7,627 nucleotides of DNA from Flavobacteriales bacterium. Its GTDB lineage: Bacteria; Bacteroidota; Bacteroidia; Flavobacteriales; Flavobacteriaceae. Below the pieces are notes generated by a model. It ran no database searches, was not told the origin of the DNA, and saw only the letters and a program-made list of their open reading frames with translations. Position 1 is the first letter of the stretch. Each line of letters starts with the position of its first letter. The stretch lies in contig JALVLX010000227.1 of assembly GCA_027032855.1 (NCBI GenBank), positions 1 through 7,627 of the forward strand, given 5' to 3'. The position numbers and the translations under genes were made by a program. Below, one piece after another: positions 6,584 to 7,627 of this stretch.

Positions 6584-6593
6584 AAGTTATTTT

Positions 6594-7627
6594 TTAAGAT
6601 GATTCAATCATTTTCAAATAATCCGCTTCCGAAATAATTGGTACTCCTAAACTCTCCGCCTTACTCACTTTGGAAGGACCGGGTTTGTCACCTGCTAGTA
6701 GAAAATCAGTGTTTTTACTGATAGAACTCACATTTTTACCACCGTTTTGTTCGATATTTTTCTTGAGGTCACTTCGTGAGAAATGCTCAAAAGTACCGGA
6801 AATAACAAATTTCTTGCCTTGCAATTTATCAACGATATTGTCATCTTCTTGACTTTCAAACTGCAATCCGGATTGTTTAAGGCGGTTAATCAACTCGATA
6901 TTTTCCGGATTAGAAAAATAAGTTTTGATACTTTCGGCAATTTTTTCGCCTATTCCTTTGATAGCCGTAATCTCATCTACCGGAGCTTGTATCAGCGCAT
7001 CAATATTTTTAAAATGTTTGGCAATTAATTTGGCTGCTATTTCCCCTACATGGCGAATACCAAGTGCAAACAAAACTTTTTCAAAAGCTTGATTTTTTGA
7101 TTTTTGAATACTTTCAATAATATTTTGTGCCGATTTTTCACCCAGTCCTTCCAAATCTTTCAAATCTTCGATTTTTAAATCGTACAAGTCGGCAATATTG
7201 TGAATTAAACCGTTTTGAAACAGCAAGTTGATAATTTCCGGTCCCAAACCGTCAATATTCATGGCTTTACGACTGACAAAATGCTCAATTTGCGCCTTAA
7301 TCTGCGGCTCGCATGTAGCGGTATTCATGCAAAAATAGTCAGCACCTTGTTTGATCAAAGGGGTATTACAAACAGGACAGTGGCTCACAAAACTTATTAG
7401 AGAAGCACCGGGTTGCCGTTTTGATTTTTCTACTCCTACAACTTGTGGTATGATTTCACCTGCTTTTTCAACATAAACATGGTCATCAACATGCAGGTCC
7501 AGTTTCTTCATATTGTCTTCGTTGTGAAGGGTGGCACGTTTGACTATGGTACCGGCAAGTTTTACGGGTTCCAGATTGGCAACCGGTGTAACCTTACCTG
7601 TTCTACCTACCTGAAAATCAACGCTTA
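6594..7627 (-). CDS. ligA: NAD+-dependent DNA ligase, C-terminal half (5' end outside window)
   Basis: The frame enters from the right edge and gives 343 residues before TAA at 6594-6596. An internal ATG at 7509-7511 is not the start: 38 in-frame codons precede it and read as typical LigA sequence (VGRTGKVTPVANLEPV, then VKRATLHNEDN). The enzyme seals nicks in DNA during replication and repair using NAD+. Visible parts are the end of the adenylation domain, the OB fold (to about residue 75 of the fragment), a four-Cys zinc finger (C83, C86, C99, C105; CPVC...CMNTATC), helix-hairpin-helix repeats (about 145-255, with LEGLGEKSA and IKGIGEKIA) and a C-terminal BRCT domain (about 264-343). The spacing of the second and third cysteines is 12, slightly shorter than the 14 in E. 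coli LigA. The catalytic lysine and NAD+-binding domain Ia lie beyond the window. It leads a probable operon with xth, the small membrane gene and menC. Confidence 0.96.
   Translation of the reverse strand, partial: SVDFQVGRTGKVTPVANLEPVKLAGTIVKRATLHNEDNMKKLDLHVDDHVYVEKAGEIIPQVVGVEKSKRQPGASLISFVSHCPVCNTPLIKQGADYFCMNTATCEPQIKAQIEHFVSRKAMNIDGLGPEIINLLFQNGLIHNIADLYDLKIEDLKDLEGLGEKSAQNIIESIQKSKNQAFEKVLFALGIRHVGEIAAKLIAKHFKNIDALIQAPVDEITAIKGIGEKIAESIKTYFSNPENIELINRLKQSGLQFESQEDDNIVDKLQGKKFVISGTFEHFSRSDLKKNIEQNGGKNVSSISKNTDFLLAGDKPGPSKVSKAESLGVPIISEADYLKMIESS

Noticed and set aside
6594..7511. A complete 305-residue ligase-like gene starting at the ATG complementary to 7509-7511
   Set aside because: In-frame codons upstream read as conserved LigA sequence, so this ATG is internal and the gene is cut by the window edge.

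Overview
The window looks like chromosomal DNA from a Bacteroidota bacterium, most likely Flavobacteriia or a near relative. The evidence is AT-rich sequence, genes without clear Shine-Dalgarno sites, a secreted protein with a type IX secretion (T9SS) C-terminal sorting domain, an outer-membrane beta-barrel-like protein, and promoter-like boxes resembling the Bacteroidota pattern (TTTG / TAnnTTTG). All six recognisable genes and one small gene lie on the minus strand, so transcription runs from the right end of the window to the left.

Right half (about 4616-7627): a compact probable operon, in transcription order. It holds the C-terminal half of NAD+-dependent DNA ligase (ligA, cut by the window edge), a 10-nt gap, an exodeoxyribonuclease III-type AP endonuclease, a 13-nt gap, a 49-residue single-span membrane protein, and o-succinylbenzoate synthase (menC, menaquinone synthesis). 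The small gene overlaps menC by ATGA.

Centre (4448-4627): an intergenic island of short tandem repeats with periods of about 9, 8-16 and 7 bp around a REP-like hairpin. The 7-mer array runs into the end of menC and supplies its stop codon. Downstream is a sodium/proton-coupled dicarboxylate/acidic amino acid symporter (3119-4447).

Left half (1-3118): an 834-residue secreted protein with the order signal peptide, LamG-like lectin domain, Ig-like modules, peptide-N-glycosidase F (PNGase F)-like catalytic region and T9SS sorting domain. It appears to be its own transcription unit, with a strong intrinsic terminator at 373-409. A second heptamer array directly abuts its stop codon. At the left edge is the N-terminal third or so of an exported, probably beta-barrel, protein.

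The most interesting items are the PNGase F-like protein, which keeps two of three catalytic acids and has a rearranged cysteine pattern, the unannotated small membrane protein coupled to menC, and the heptameric repeats that meet stop codons at two separate loci. No phage, IS element, CRISPR array, rRNA or tRNA was recognised.
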